DNA from: Nothopassalora personata
Lineage: Eukaryota; Ascomycota; Dothideomycetes; Mycosphaerellales; Mycosphaerellaceae
DNA: 64,000 bases
Assembly (NCBI GenBank): GCA_033816765.1
Contig: CM066287.1
Span: 1,612,001-1,676,000 of the forward strand
Reading direction: 5' to 3'
Made by a program: the position numbers and the translations under genes. Position 1 is the stretch's first letter; each line of letters starts with the position of its first letter. Below, one piece after another: positions 9,144 through 19,760 of this stretch. Under the pieces are notes generated by a model. It was not told where the DNA came from. It did not search any database and worked only from the letters and a program-made list of their open reading frames with translations.

Positions 9144-10356
9144 CGCAAACACAGCCAAAGCGGCTTGGACTGTCGGAGAATCTGTACACCTTCTTCCACG
9201 ACGTCAAAGTCATTGACCAGACTGTCGGTGGCTCGATCGCTGAGGTTAAGGCGCTTAGCGGTGTGAAGCGCCAGAAGATATGTGACGCCTGGCATCTGCG
9301 CTTTATGCTGAGTGTATGTGCCTATCATACCTTGGAGGCCATGGAAGCGGAAGCCAGCCTGCCAAGCGTCATCGACGATTCGTCACGACTTGTAGAGAGA
9401 ACCGATGAACAGCTCCTCGGTGTATGCGAAGTTGGTCACCTATTGTCGCAGGTCTGTGTCAAGCTGGGCAAGCTCGACCAGGCAAGACTGTACTGTGAGA
9501 ACGCACTACAAGGTCGACGTCGGCTTCTGGGTAAGACAAACGACGACTACTACAAGTCTGTGGCGCTCATGGCTCGTGTCTACGAGTTGCAAGGAAGCGA
9601 CTACCGTGCCAAGATTTATATGAAGACAATACCGAATCCTGAACGAGAATCGCTCGAAAGTATGTTCCAGGACGTTGTCATGCCAGAGGTCCAGCCTGTT
9701 GCGATGCAGAGTAGTCTATCGATAGCAGAGTCGAGTCCCAGGGGTGAGAGGAAGGGCTCGCAGACAGATGCTGTTGCTGCTGACATTGGCGTCCCAGAGT
9801 CAGTGCCTCCGGTCACTGCATCTAAAGAGCGAAAGCGATCTTTCTATAACCCTGCCACGTGGAGACGTCCAAAGCCGCGAGATGCCCAACCGACACAGAC
9901 ATCACACGACATCGCTTTTGGAGTCCATCAGTCGATATCTTCGTCGACGCTTCGAGGAAGTGAAGGCCGTTCGCTACACAGAGTGGCATCGATCATAAGT
10001 GACACGGCGTCTAGCACCAGCCGGCTCTCAGATAGATCCTCAGATATGCAACGTCGACCGTACGCTGAATCTGTCAGCTCGATCAGTGATGCTCCTCTTC
10101 ACCCGACAAGCTTGAGTAGTGCTGGCTCTACCGCTGGAAGATACGACCCACGAATACAACCGACTTTGTTTGACCACCGTGTAAGTGGAGCCAACAGCTT
10201 TTCACCAGCATTCCCGAATCAGCCCGGAGCATACCGGAGAATGAGTGATGCAAGCACTCCGAGGGTAAAGCTATGACGGCCGGGTACATGCGAATGAAGC
10301 CCAGCATTATCAAAGAAATTAGAGAAGGGGCCTACAGTCGATCTGAAGTCGACCAG

Positions 10357-10890
10357 ATGCCCGCAGCACGAGCGAAAGCGATTCGCAATAGCTCTCTGCC
10401 AGCTGTTCTGGTTGCTGATCAGCAGGAGTCGATGGCACAGTCCGAGAAGCGTGACTACAGTATCGTGCAGCTGCACACCAACTATGGTCATATATGCATT
10501 GCCCTGCGAGGAGATATCGATGGGCTGGATGAAGCAAAGCAAAGATTGATCATGAGAGGCTGGGCCGAAGTCGTGATCAAGTGCCATTCCGGACTTTACA
10601 ACGGCTGCAAACTCCAAAGACAACGTATGGACCAGTGGAGTGCTTATGCAGCTTTTGGTGCTTGTACTGATACCAACCACAATGGTCAGATTGATCTGCT
10701 TGAAGTCCTACCGGAGCTTGCTAGTGTTCACTTTGACCATCAACATGTTGGTAACATTGTTGAAGGTGGAACTGTGGCTATGTCTATTCTGGAGAAGAGA
10801 AGCGGTGTTTCGAAAAGTATGGGCGATGCAAGAATCCTGAGATGTACAGTAACCGTGGATCCACGGCTCATGCAGCAGGTCAATACCTAG
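10357..10890 (+). CDS. Possible downstream exon or frame-shifted tail of the disrupted MDPLSV gene
   Basis: A frame open from an ATG at 10273 (overlapping the preceding stop as ATGA) to TAG at 10890 encodes up to 205 residues of unknown family, including SIVQLHTNYGHICIALRG and ACTDTNHNGQIDLLEVLPEL. The latter resembles a degenerate EF-hand-like DTNxNGQID loop. A GTAAAG donor at 10265 with a CAG acceptor at 10356 would splice the preceding frame to this one in phase 0, so it is listed from 10357. The alternative is a separate short gene from 10273. Function unknown. Confidence 0.35.
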   Translation: MPAARAKAIRNSSLPAVLVADQQESMAQSEKRDYSIVQLHTNYGHICIALRGDIDGLDEAKQRLIMRGWAEVVIKCHSGLYNGCKLQRQRMDQWSAYAAFGACTDTNHNGQIDLLEVLPELASVHFDHQHVGNIVEGGTVAMSILEKRSGVSKSMGDARILRCTVTVDPRLMQQVNT

Positions 10891-11413
10891 GATTACTATC
10901 CGAGCTAGGGCTAAAGCAAGGCATCGACGGACAGTATCATTATCGGCAGCATCGATCATACATAGTAGTCCTACAGATCTATACTCATGAAACGAGCCAG
11001 TCACCTACAGGCCTGGAAGCCCTCACGGGAGCTCTTGTGCATCCCTGCAACCACCCAGGCTCCCGTGCATGATCTTGGCGTTTGTACCATTTGGCGATGT
11101 AGGGCATCAACAAACAACCAGACTTGGCGCGACTGAGCCATGTGTGCATATGCAGGCACACATTACCGCATGTGGCAGTACAGATGCTGATAGTATTGTT
11201 TAGGCCATAAGGGCTGCCGATTTTGGCGACATGTCTGTGGATACACCAACAATCCTTCGGTAGCGGAGCAGGATATTTACGAGGGGCATCCGGCAACGAG
11301 TTCTGGCGCGCAAAACACACATCGACAGCTTGCCTGAATTGACGAAACGTAGCATCTGCAACACAGTCGCCCAGACGATACCGTCGAGCATTCGAACACA
11401 ACCGCGACCAACC
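10891..11413. other. Intergenic region, nothing recognised
   Basis: About 520 bp with no family-like reading frame on either strand and no repeat shared with the rest of the window. It separates the disrupted MDPLSV gene from the small unknown gene starting at 11414. Confidence 0.5.
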
Positions 11414-11914
11414 ATGACCATCGAGGAGTTCTTCGACTTCAACCCAATCGATTACGTCGCCAAACTCCACCTTCTATCAGACGCCCAACTCCAACATCAA
11501 GACATCTACAACTGCCGCACCCGCCACGGCGGTGCATATTCCAGCTTCCGCGGTATCATGACAGCGGGCCTCACCTGCGGCGTCAGCCTCGTCGCCGTCC
11601 CTATTGAGCTTCGACGTCGCGAAGTCGCTACGCTTCGGCTCGCCCTTGTTCATGCCGAGCTCAAACGGCGAGGCCTCGCGATCCATCAGGAGACCAGCAG
11701 GGATAGGATCGCCCCTTTCGTGACGGATTGGGCTTGTGCGTTGGTTGGGTTTGGAGTGGCGACGGGAGCTGAGGGTGCTGTGGCGGATCTGGGGTATGCT
11801 GCGGTTATGGATGCGAATGGGAATGTTGTTGATGCGGGTAAGGGGGTTGTGGAACAGGGTGTTGCTATGGTGGCTGATAAGGTGGTTACTGAGGCGGAGG
11901 AGAAGAAGCGTTGA
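11414..11914 (+). CDS. Small uncharacterised protein (166 aa)
   Basis: The ATG at 11414 (context ACCATGACC) opens MTIEEFFDFNPIDYV and the frame closes at TGA 11914. The middle carries a moderately hydrophobic segment (GIMTAGLTCGVSLVAVPIEL) followed by a basic helix and a second Gly/Ala-rich segment (ALVGFGVATGAEGAVADLG), then an acidic/basic tail. That pattern would fit a small membrane-associated protein, but I recognise no family. The frame is also open about 28 codons upstream without an ATG, so I chose the ATG with the good context. No intron is needed. Confidence 0.5.
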   Translation: MTIEEFFDFNPIDYVAKLHLLSDAQLQHQDIYNCRTRHGGAYSSFRGIMTAGLTCGVSLVAVPIELRRREVATLRLALVHAELKRRGLAIHQETSRDRIAPFVTDWACALVGFGVATGAEGAVADLGYAAVMDANGNVVDAGKGVVEQGVAMVADKVVTEAEEKKR

Positions 11915-12219
11915 GGAGTGGCCTGTGTTGGCGTGACTGGTCCGGACAGGCGCTGTCTTACCTTTCAGAGCTTGCGAGATACAATAGACATAGATGTACC
12001 AATGATCCGAGAGCGATATTGATGTGAACTCTTACATATATACATGTATCTGCCTTCGTTCTCAGCTCGGTGATTTCTCGGAAGGCAATCTCAGTCGTGT
12101 CGTCACACACAGCAGCATCTCGCCTGCACGACTTCCATTGTGTCCACACCTACCGCCAACTCGTCTAGCCCAAATGTCTATATCATAATGTTAAGTCTCA
12201 TCGTTTGATAGGGGAGGCA

Positions 12220-13230
12220 ATGTCTGATGGAGGTCAGAAACAGAAGACGAGTTTAGGTGCGGTGCTACACCTCAGCAGCACCTGGAAGCTCCGCTAACCA
12301 CCCGCTCTCTCATCAGGCTTTCACTTTGCTGCTGGACTAGGCTCCGGTATTGCCAGCGCTTTTCTATTACAGCCTGCCGACCTACTGAAGACAAGACTAC
12401 AGCAAACCGATGCTCCTTCACTCCGACACGCTCTCCGCGATGTCCTGGACGGCCCCAATCCCGTCCGCCAGCTGTGGCGAGGCACCACACCGTCAGTTAT
12501 CCGCACGGGATTGGGGTCTGCGCTGTACTTTGGCATGCTCAACCAGATGAGGCAGTATGTTTCGCGACTGCCAGCCATTGCTGGACTTCCTGCGGCCACG
12601 GTCTCGATTCCGAACAGTTCATCGGCTTTGCCGAAACTCGGCAGCATCGCAAATTTGGCCACGGGAGCTTTTGCGCGAGTCGCGGCGGGCTTTATCATGA
12701 ACCCGGTCACTGTGCTGAAAGTGCGATATGAGTCGACTCACTACTCGTACACGTCTTTAGCCGGAGCTGCGCGAGACATTGTTGTGAAAGAGGGTGTCCG
12801 TGGGCTCTTTGCTGGATTTGGTGCGACCGCTGTGAGGGACGCGCCGTATGCTGGGTTGTATGTTCTCATCTATGAGAAGGCCAAAACGCGGCTAGGGTCG
12901 TTGTCTTCAGTTGTGGCGTCACCAGATGGAGGACTGGCGCCTCGTTCCATGTCCAGCTCGGCTACTATCAACTTCGTCTCTGGTGTTGTTGCGGCCGTCA
13001 CTGCAACTGCCATGACGAATCCTTTCGATGCGATCAAGACCCGCCTGCAAATTGCGCCCGGGCGATACAGGAACATGCTTCAAGCGGCCAAGATGATGCT
13101 TCAAGAAGAAGGTGGCAGAAGCATGTTCAGTGGGCTAAGTCTTCGTATCGGTCGCAAGGCTCTCAGCAGTGCCTTGACGTGGACTGTGTATGAGGAGATC
13201 ATCAGACGGGCAGAGCAAGCTATCGTGTGA
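12220..13230 (+). CDS. HEM25: Mitochondrial glycine carrier, SLC25A38/Hem25 family
   Basis: CDS is join(12220..12256, 12317..13230), 316 residues, typical for a carrier. Exon 1 gives [12 protein letters not shown]; a 60-nt GT-AG intron with a GCTAACC branch site joins it to [11 protein letters not shown]. Three repeats are visible with carrier signatures [11 protein letters not shown], a second [13 protein letters not shown] and a third [12 protein letters not shown]. These match the Hem25 pattern (PADxLKTRxQQ in repeat 1), the inner-membrane transporter that brings glycine into mitochondria for 5-aminolevulinate synthesis at the start of haem synthesis. The alternative, another SLC25 member, is less likely given repeat 1 and 2 motifs. 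Confidence 0.88.
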
Positions 13231-13954
13231 GCTCACACAGCGTCCGTCGGGCATATAGCATGATCTTACAGCACCGGGCCGTATCTCAACTCATCGCAAA
13301 TCGCTACATACCGAGTTCATGGTCGCCCTCGAGGGCTCGGAATGGATCTACCGACTACAGAGCCTATCTAGGTATGAGGAGCCAGAGATAAGAAGGCCCT
13401 ACAGTGCTGTTCGTTCGTCCTGATCCACGATATAGCACTATACGGAATCGCCAAATCAAGCGCCATATGAATTCGCGGACATCGCTGAATGTGGTTCGGC
13501 GAAGTACACGTACACAGGGATGTTACCCAGCAGCAAGGGAGGAGTGAATTGTTCAGCATTATCCGATGTGGCTCCGCACAGACTGTAGAGGGCGGTATGC
13601 TTACAAGATTTGATTGAGTGGCTGCTGAATAAAGGCTGGATTGGGTCGGCTTTGTTCCTCGCATGAAGCAAAAGCCTCTAAATTTGGTTGGCGGACTCGG
13701 CATCGTGAAACCCGGGCTCAACGGCTCCTCCCTGGATTGATGGTTGCTGTACAGTAATCGTCATTCATTTCTCATATAAGAGCGACTCGCATCTTTCTCA
13801 AGGTCTCTTTCCATTTCCCCGGGTAGCATAGCACAATCTCGAGCGAGCTGATCTAGCGTGACTGTCGGAACATCTTTGTTTGGGACGAAAGCATTAAATC
13901 AACAACTAGCACAGCGCGCCGGGGGGACCATCAATTGGTTAGACAACAGGCCAA
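13231..13954. other. Intergenic region upstream of the flavoprotein gene
   Basis: About 720 bp with no supported gene. The only notable signal is a TATA-like CATATAAG at 13773-13780 followed by a pyrimidine-rich tract (13790-13820), which could be the core promoter of the gene starting at 13955. Confidence 0.4.
13773..13780 (+). promoter_or_regulatory. TATA-like box upstream of the AIF2-like gene
   Basis: CATATAAG lies about 175 bp before the ATG at 13955 and is followed by a CT-rich stretch of the kind common at fungal transcription starts. This is positional inference only. Confidence 0.3.
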
Positions 13955-15248
13955 ATGACGCAAATTCGCAACATTGTCATTCTGGGTGCTTCCTTCGGCG
14001 GACTCGGTGTAGCCCATTACCTAGCGAAACATGTTCTTTCCCAACTCTCCAAAAGCCAAGACACCAAATATGTGCTCCACCTTGTCGACCCATCAAGCCG
14101 ATTCTGGTGGCATATCGCAGCACCTAGGCAGATCGTGTCCCTGGAGCAGCTCACCATCGAATCGAGCTTCATTCCGATCATGGACGGCTTCAAGCAATAC
14201 GGGAACCTCAGAGATTCCATCATCTTTCACCACGGCTCAGCTACAGCCATGAACAAGGAGTCTCGAACCGTCACTATCTCCCTCCATGAAGGAGGATCTG
14301 AGAGCTTGGATTACTACGCTTTGATTGTGGCTACAGGGACCAAATCCCCCACTGCTCTGACCACGTTCCAGGGAGACTACACCGTCTCCGAGAAGGCTCT
14401 CAAGGACATGAACACGAAGCTCAGCACAGCAAAAGACGTCGTAATCAGTGGAGGAGGTCCTGTCGGCGTCGAGACAGCGGGAGAGATTGCGACGCATCTA
14501 AAAGGCAAGGCGAAAGTGACGCTCTATTCCGGATCCTCCAAGATCCTCCCTGTTTTCAAGCAGAGCCGCGCTGCCAAGGCACAGACACTGCTCGAGAAGG
14601 CGGGCGTGACTGTGATTCACAATGTCAAAGTCAGCGGCAGTCAACAGGGCGCGGATGGGAGAACGGAGATCCTGCTCGATAATGGGAAGTCTGTGCATGC
14701 GGATGTATACATACCTGCCCATGGCGTGACTCCCAACACCGACTTTGTACCGGCGGAGCTCAAGTCCAGCAATGGGTATGTCCAATCTGATCCATCGACG
14801 CTCCGGGTAGATGCAGCTGGACCACGAGTCTACGCGGCTGGCGATGTGGCGGGCGTTGACAAGGGTGGAGTGTTGAATATGTAAGTCCCTTGCAACTCGA
14901 TCGTGGTGGTCAGGACGTACTGATTCCAAAAAGGTACAACTCATTGCCAGTCCTCAACGCGAACATCGCGCACGACTTGCTGGCAGACGCACAGCTCGGG
15001 AGTGTGCCGGTTGAGAAAAAGTACACTTTCAAGCCGTCGGAGACGCAACTGGTGCCCATTGGTCCAAAGACTGGTATGTTTTAAGCCTGTCGCTGAGCTG
15101 AGGACTCATACTAACAGCAGCCGCAGGAGTGGCCGCCTTCAATGGCTGGGGTCTACCAGGGTTCATGGTCGGCATGGTCAAGGGAAAGGACTACATGCTC
15201 TCACAGATGCCCAGCTTCACGGAAGGCAAGAAGTTTGTCAAAGCGTGA
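13955..15248 (+). CDS. AIF2/AMID-like FAD-dependent NAD(P)H oxidoreductase
   Basis: CDS is join(13955..14880, 14934..15073, 15127..15248), 395 residues. The start shows a Rossmann FAD motif, NIVILGASFGGLGVAHYLAK. A second dinucleotide motif, VVISGGGPVGVETAGEIA, lies near residue 165, and a C-terminal FAD motif RVYAAGDVAG near residue 295. This is the pyridine-nucleotide disulphide oxidoreductase fold of the AIF-M2/AMID/FSP1 group, which reduces quinones using NAD(P)H. No mitochondrial presequence is visible. Both introns are 53 nt; the second has a perfect TACTAAC branch site and a choice of two acceptors six bases apart (15120 or 15126), the latter giving the more family-like GPKTGVAAFNGWG. 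The gene converges with the GH128 gene on the other strand. Confidence 0.85.
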
Positions 15249-15484
15249 TTCTTTGGCGGGAATACTACGGGAAGAGCCTGCTTGGCAGTAATGTGTTTCT
15301 CGTCATAATATTGCACGATACCCAGTGGCTTTAACGATTATAATGAAGTTGGAGCATCACAGAACCCATACCATACATCAGCCGAGGGTCCTGTTTGCAT
15401 CATCTATTCCGCCTATCCTCCAAAGCCTCTGTCTACGCACGCCACAACCCATCCATCTCCTCCTCCCCACCTCCAACACCCCCT

Positions 15485-16345
15485 CTACTCATCCCTATAC
15501 CCCCTCCCCAACGCCGTCAACTTCCCCCCCTCATCCAACATCCGCGCCCACACCCCCACACTCCCCGTATCCCTCATCGGCCCAAACCAGCAATACCTCT
15601 CCACCCAGTCCAACGAATCAAGATACTTGACACTCTCCCTCGCAAACCCTTCCACCCGCTCCCGCGGCAGCGGCTGCTCCCGATTCCAATTCGTGCACGC
15701 AAACTCCGTAATCCACACCGGCTTGGAGGGATCAAGCCGGTGCCGCGTCGACCAGATATAGTCGTAGAAACCGCCAAGATCATCAACCCCGTACCAGTGC
15801 AGACAGAGGAAATCCACATCACTACCCCCCTCCCGGATCCTCTTGAGGAATTCCTGAAGGTACCCTACGGCGTGGCCCGCATTTGAGATTCCCGGACTTC
15901 CACACCTCACCCCCTTCTTTCGCAAGGGCTCGATACATCTGATCCATTCGGTCGCCGCTAGGTCGACGGACATGTTACTCTGATCTGGGAGTTCCGGTTC
16001 GTTGAAGGATAGAACGCTCGTCGCGTTCGATTGATCGATTTTCTTGGACAGGTCGTCGATGTCGACGTTGTTCCATTGCATGGGGACGAATTCTATCGAT
16101 GTGCAACCCGCTGTGGGGTTGGGGGACCAGTTGTATAGCCAGGATATCTTGGAGCCGGGTTTGGTGAAAGTGTGGACGGGATCTTGGTTCTCTACGGGCC
16201 AGCAGAGGCCGCGTTTGGAAGGTGCGTTGCGGCTGATGGGGTGTTGCTGTGCGCTTTTTGCCGTCGCTTGCACTTTATCTGTTATGAAGTCGCGGAAGCC
16301 CATCTTTTGATGCTTTGCAGTTGAGAACAAGGTCAAGACTGGCAT
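15485..16345 (-). CDS. Asl1-like glycosyl hydrolase (GH128-type, putative beta-1,3-glucanase)
   Basis: Single-exon, 286 residues. The sequence shows the Glyco_hydro_cc pattern: RGLCWPVENQ near the start, SWLYNWSPNP, EFVPMQWN, then FNEPELPDQSNM with the likely acid/base Glu about residue 116, LHWYG in the barrel, and VWITEFAC with the likely nucleophile Glu about residue 214. Family members act on fungal cell-wall beta-1,3-glucan. Most Asl1 proteins carry a signal peptide; none is visible here with either start (16345, or MGFRDF at 16303), so this copy may be cytosolic or start in an undetected upstream exon. It ends 237 bp from the converging AIF2-like gene. Confidence 0.83.
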   Translation of the reverse strand: MPVLTLFSTAKHQKMGFRDFITDKVQATAKSAQQHPISRNAPSKRGLCWPVENQDPVHTFTKPGSKISWLYNWSPNPTAGCTSIEFVPMQWNNVDIDDLSKKIDQSNATSVLSFNEPELPDQSNMSVDLAATEWIRCIEPLRKKGVRCGSPGISNAGHAVGYLQEFLKRIREGGSDVDFLCLHWYGVDDLGGFYDYIWSTRHRLDPSKPVWITEFACTNWNREQPLPRERVEGFARESVKYLDSLDWVERYCWFGPMRDTGSVGVWARMLDEGGKLTALGRGYRDE

Positions 16346-16762
16346 TCGAAAGGTGAGGAGGTAATCAGCACGCCAAGCTCAAGGTGCCGCGCGTATTACG
16401 ACGGATGAGGTCCTCCAAGACCAACAGGCACAAGCACGAACAGGCAAGCATATGAACGGATCAAGAGAATGAATGACTTTTCTTTAGCTGATGTTCTCAA
16501 TTCCCTTCTATGAACGACGACGAACGCCTCTCACCCATCATTAAGTCATGATGCATGATGCATACCAACCCACCACCCCATAGCCCACAATCGGCACATC
16601 ACTTGCGGCCATGCAGTAAAACCAACGCAACTCAAAGACTATGCACAAAATACCGAGCTCGCAAACCTGGAATGCTGGCACCGCGTACTGAGATCCTTTC
16701 TTGACTCAACAAAGTTGTGCACACACTTGCACTTGCATTTGTCGGACGACTTACGGGCCGCC
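16346..16762. other. Intergenic region, nothing recognised
   Basis: About 420 bp between the start of the GH128 gene and the end of the copper-fist gene, both on the minus strand. It should hold the promoter of the former and the 3' UTR of the latter. A short ATGATGCATGATGCAT tandem lies near 16547-16562. Confidence 0.4.
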
Positions 16763-18549
16763 CTAATTTTGTTGTTTTGGAGGCCAGTCTCCCGCATTCA
16801 GATTCGTGTAGTTTGCATCGAGATGGTAAGGGCTTGCAAAGTCGTTGTTGGGTATGCTCAACGATCCATCGCTCCACGGCTGGCTGGTGAAGCCGCGCGA
16901 CGCGCCCATGCGGCCAATATCTGCACCGGATGACGAAGGGTGTATGGGCAGGCCGCCTAGTGGCTTCATGCCATGTGTTGAGGGATGGTTTGGTTGACCA
17001 AAGGCACCACCGTTGATGTCGATCTCAGGAAAGAGCTGCTTGATGAGGTCATCATTCGGGGCATTGCCTGGTCCGACTGAGCGGGACTGTCGTCGTCCAT
17101 GGTTGAATAACATGGATGTGTTGCCTTGAGTGACGCCTGGCATGGTAGTGATTGTCGGTGTATCCCAGAAGTGCGGGAAACCCATGGCTGGCTCGTTGGC
17201 GGTAGGCTTCATCGTGACATCGAAATCAGCCGTTGTTTGCCAGTCCGATGGCAGGGACGCAATGAGGTTGGGATTGCCAAAGAAGCCTGGAGGCAGGCTG
17301 CGACGGTTGCTGTTCGTGGAGTCTGTGACAGTGCCGTCCAGATGGAATGCGCCGGCATCTTCTTGCATACTAGGCATGGGGAACCCATAGACATCGTCCA
17401 TGCTGGGTAGCTCGTCGACCTCGGATGGCGTGCCTGAAGATGCAGCAGTCAGCGCAGGTTGCGCGACATTGCTGTGGTCAAAGATGCTTGGCCACGCACC
17501 GAATGGATTATTATGCGGCATGGTTGTTGAGTCAGCCGAGGGGAACGTTGACCATGGATCAAAGGAGGCGTCAGTGATGGTAGACATGGGATCGGATGGG
17601 AAGCTGGTGGCGTCGCTGCCCCAAGAGTCCACAGGGCCCAGGTCGCTAAAGTGGAAGGGCGAAAGATTGGCATCAGATATGTCGCTGCAGTATCCGCTTG
17701 CGGTTAGTGTAGGCGATGCTTCCTCAGACCTGGACAGGCGCCTCTCCGTGCTGAACGAAGGCTTGGGCTTGAGTGGAACAGGAGTCTGCTTCCACGACAC
17801 GTTACTGTCCAATGCAAGGCTGTCGACCGAACGGCGGGCTTGCGTCGCGACTGAGTCTTCAACATGGGATCTTGGCGTGGGCATCTTGTAGGGCATGCCG
17901 CACTCATGCGCGGCATGGTTTCTCTTATGCACAGGCTTGTGATGGCCATTGGCGAAGACAGTGATTGAGCCTTCCGACTTGATTGTCTCAAGGCGCGGCT
18001 TGGGCACGGCTGGGCCATGCGGCGGCGCGTTGTCCTTGAGTTGCGACTCTTTCTTGACGATGGAGCAGGTGCACTTGCCGCCATGGTGACAGCAACAGCC
18101 TTGCTCCCCAGCGACGGCCGCCAGGTGGTACGGGTCCTCGGTCCTCTTCTTGGTGCTCTCGTCACGAAAGCCGGCCTTTGCGCGCTCCTCGGCTTCGCGC
18201 AGGTGGATGCATTTCTCCTTGGAGTGGTGCACTTTCTCCGTCTCACCGCAGTCGCACTTGACGTGTGCCGACCGTTTCTTGCGCTCTAGGCGGCAGTGTT
18301 GGCATTGGGTGACCGGGCGCCCCTTCTTGGGTACAAGCGTAAGCTCGCGGTCTGAGCAACGGTCAGTGATGGTTCTAGCAGCAGTGGTCATGTACGCCCG
18401 CAACACAGCCAGCGTCCCGCCGACGACGACCTCATGGATGATGCCGATGACGACAACAAAGACCTACCGGTGTGGTTGCAGCCACTCACACGATGGCCCT
18501 TCAAGCAAGATTGGCATGCCCATTTGGTGCCATCGCTCTTAAGAACCAT
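16763..18549 (-). CDS. Copper-fist DNA-binding transcription factor
   Basis: CDS is complement(join(16763..18351, 18468..18549)), 556 residues. Exon 1 encodes MVLKSDGTKWACQSCLKGHR plus VSGCNHT, and exon 2 continues DRELTLVPKKGRPVTQCQHC. Together they form a complete copper-fist: zinc ligands C-x2-C-x8-C and a later C-x-H, plus the (R/K)GRP minor-groove motif. The 116-nt intron falls inside the module after SGCNHT. A cysteine cluster CCCHHGGKCTC (about residues 113-123) resembles the copper-sensing Cys-rich elements of Ace1/Mac1/Cuf1-type factors. The rest is Ser/Pro/Asp-rich and probably carries activation functions. Expected role: copper-dependent control of uptake or detoxification genes; whether it activates on high or low copper cannot be told here. 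A CAC-repeat lies just upstream of the start codon. Confidence 0.9.
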
Positions 18550-18556
18550 TCCGGCT

Positions 18557-18588
18557 GCTGGTGGTGGTGGTGGTGGTGGTGGCGGTGG
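18557..18588. repeat. (GGT)n microsatellite in the 5' leader of the copper-fist gene
   Basis: About ten GGT units (one interrupted) begin 8 bp upstream of the ATG of the minus-strand copper-fist gene, so the leader RNA would read CAC/ACC repeats directly before the start codon. Confidence 0.8.
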
Positions 18589-19760
18589 GTGTGCGGCTTG
18601 ATGCGCGATTTATTCAGTTGCTTGCCTGGTTGCTTGCTTGCTGTGCCTGCTTTGCGCGAGTTGTGGGTGCGTCTAATAAGGGAGGTGAAGAACAAGGGAG
18701 ATAGTGGAATATGAATGCGAGCCGGGTCGTCAAAATGCGTATGGGTATCTCTTCTAATCGTCCATCCGGAACGCCTTTCAGTGCTCTGCTGTTATGCCAA
18801 GAGCGACCATGGGAAATCAGTACGATCGATGGCCACAGATTCGTGGGAAGCGAAGAGCGTTCCAGGCCGAGCACACCACCAGAGGCGGCGGCTGTCAAAT
18901 GGCCGGTCTATAGATGTGTACGAACGATCAAAATCCGCGACGTCCCTGCTCGACTGGTCCATCAAGAGGCTTGGGCTGGGAAGGAGCAAGAGAAAAGAAG
19001 CGGCCGCGCAGTCGCCGAAGGCAGCCGATCTATGACTACCCAGTCACGCTTCCATGGGGCCTCGAGCAGGGCTGCCGTTATGCAGCGGACGGGTGCGTGC
19101 TATTTGGCACCATGTCGCACGCCCAAGCACCTTCGCCGCATGCTGGTGAGGGTCTGCCGCTTACCACGTCGGCGCCTCGGGCCTAGCCCTACCCCTCCAC
19201 ACAGACCCGCTGCCGCAAAAAGCAACACTATCGGTAAGGTCGGTAGCCACCAGCTCTAAATCGGTCTTTGCCGCTCTCTCAAGAAGTCATTTGCCAACGA
19301 CACGCGTATCTGGCCAACAATATATCACCACCACCACCACCACCACCACCACAACTCACGACATCTTCCAGCTCGCAGCGTTTCTCCTCCACCACTCGTT
19401 CACGCAGCTCACGGCCTTCATGCACCTGCCACTATCCTCTTCAAATATTCGGGCATCATCTTTGTCATGCCGGAGAGGTCACAGACCACCGGATGACTCC
19501 GTGCGTCGCGCAGAGTCAACTCTCCGCTCTCCCGCGAACGGTCATACATCAGGTTCGTGCATTTCCTACGCCTAGGTTGTTGTTCTGGAATACGGCTAGA
19601 AAGTGTGCCATTCGCCATCATCCCAGGCTTGATGAAAATCCATACATAGTGTCATGTCTCACGCTCTCTGAGACAGTCCCTGTCAAGACCGTTCGGCTAG
19701 CTCAGCCGAAGTCGTATCGACTGCCTTCGTTCCGAGTTGTCAACAGAAAGGGATTTCTCA
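18589..19760. other. Intergenic region between copper-fist and SNF2 genes
   Basis: About 1.2 kb without a supported gene. Open frames here show no family features; the proline run in one of them is the translated CAC repeat at 19326-19352. The region should contain the copper-fist promoter and the SNF2 gene 3' UTR. Confidence 0.4.
19326..19352. repeat. (CAC)9 microsatellite
   Basis: A perfect trinucleotide run of nine CAC units in intergenic DNA. Confidence 0.9.

Larger units (their letters stand above)
8361..10276 (+). pseudogene. MDPLSV-type fungal STAND N-terminal/TPR-like protein, disrupted by a transposon
   Basis: The ATG at 8361 begins MDPLSVLQIAGS, the signature start of the fungal STAND N-terminal (Helo-like) domain. 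After 11-12 codons the frame runs into the 736-bp element at 8399-9134. Beyond it the same codons resume at the duplicated target: GSTANTAKAAWTVGE. The family-like sequence then continues one base out of frame as LYTFFHDVKVIDQTVGG and stays open to 10276. This part contains a TPR-like pair of helices (near nt 9430-9620, KLGKLDQARLYCENALQGRR) and a Ser/Arg-rich tail. Such N-terminal domains are known from NLR-like incompatibility and immune-like fungal proteins; the role here is inference. Two lesions (insertion and a one-base shift near 9181) argue that the full-length product is not made. A late start near 9310 could still give a TPR fragment. Confidence 0.6.

Noticed and set aside
10985..11470. 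161-codon minus-strand frame
   Set aside because: Cys/His/Arg-rich with no domain; it overlaps the start of the small plus-strand gene and has no homolog-like pattern.
19326..19352. Short tandem repeats considered as a CRISPR array
   Set aside because: These are simple microsatellites without spacers, in a eukaryotic genome.
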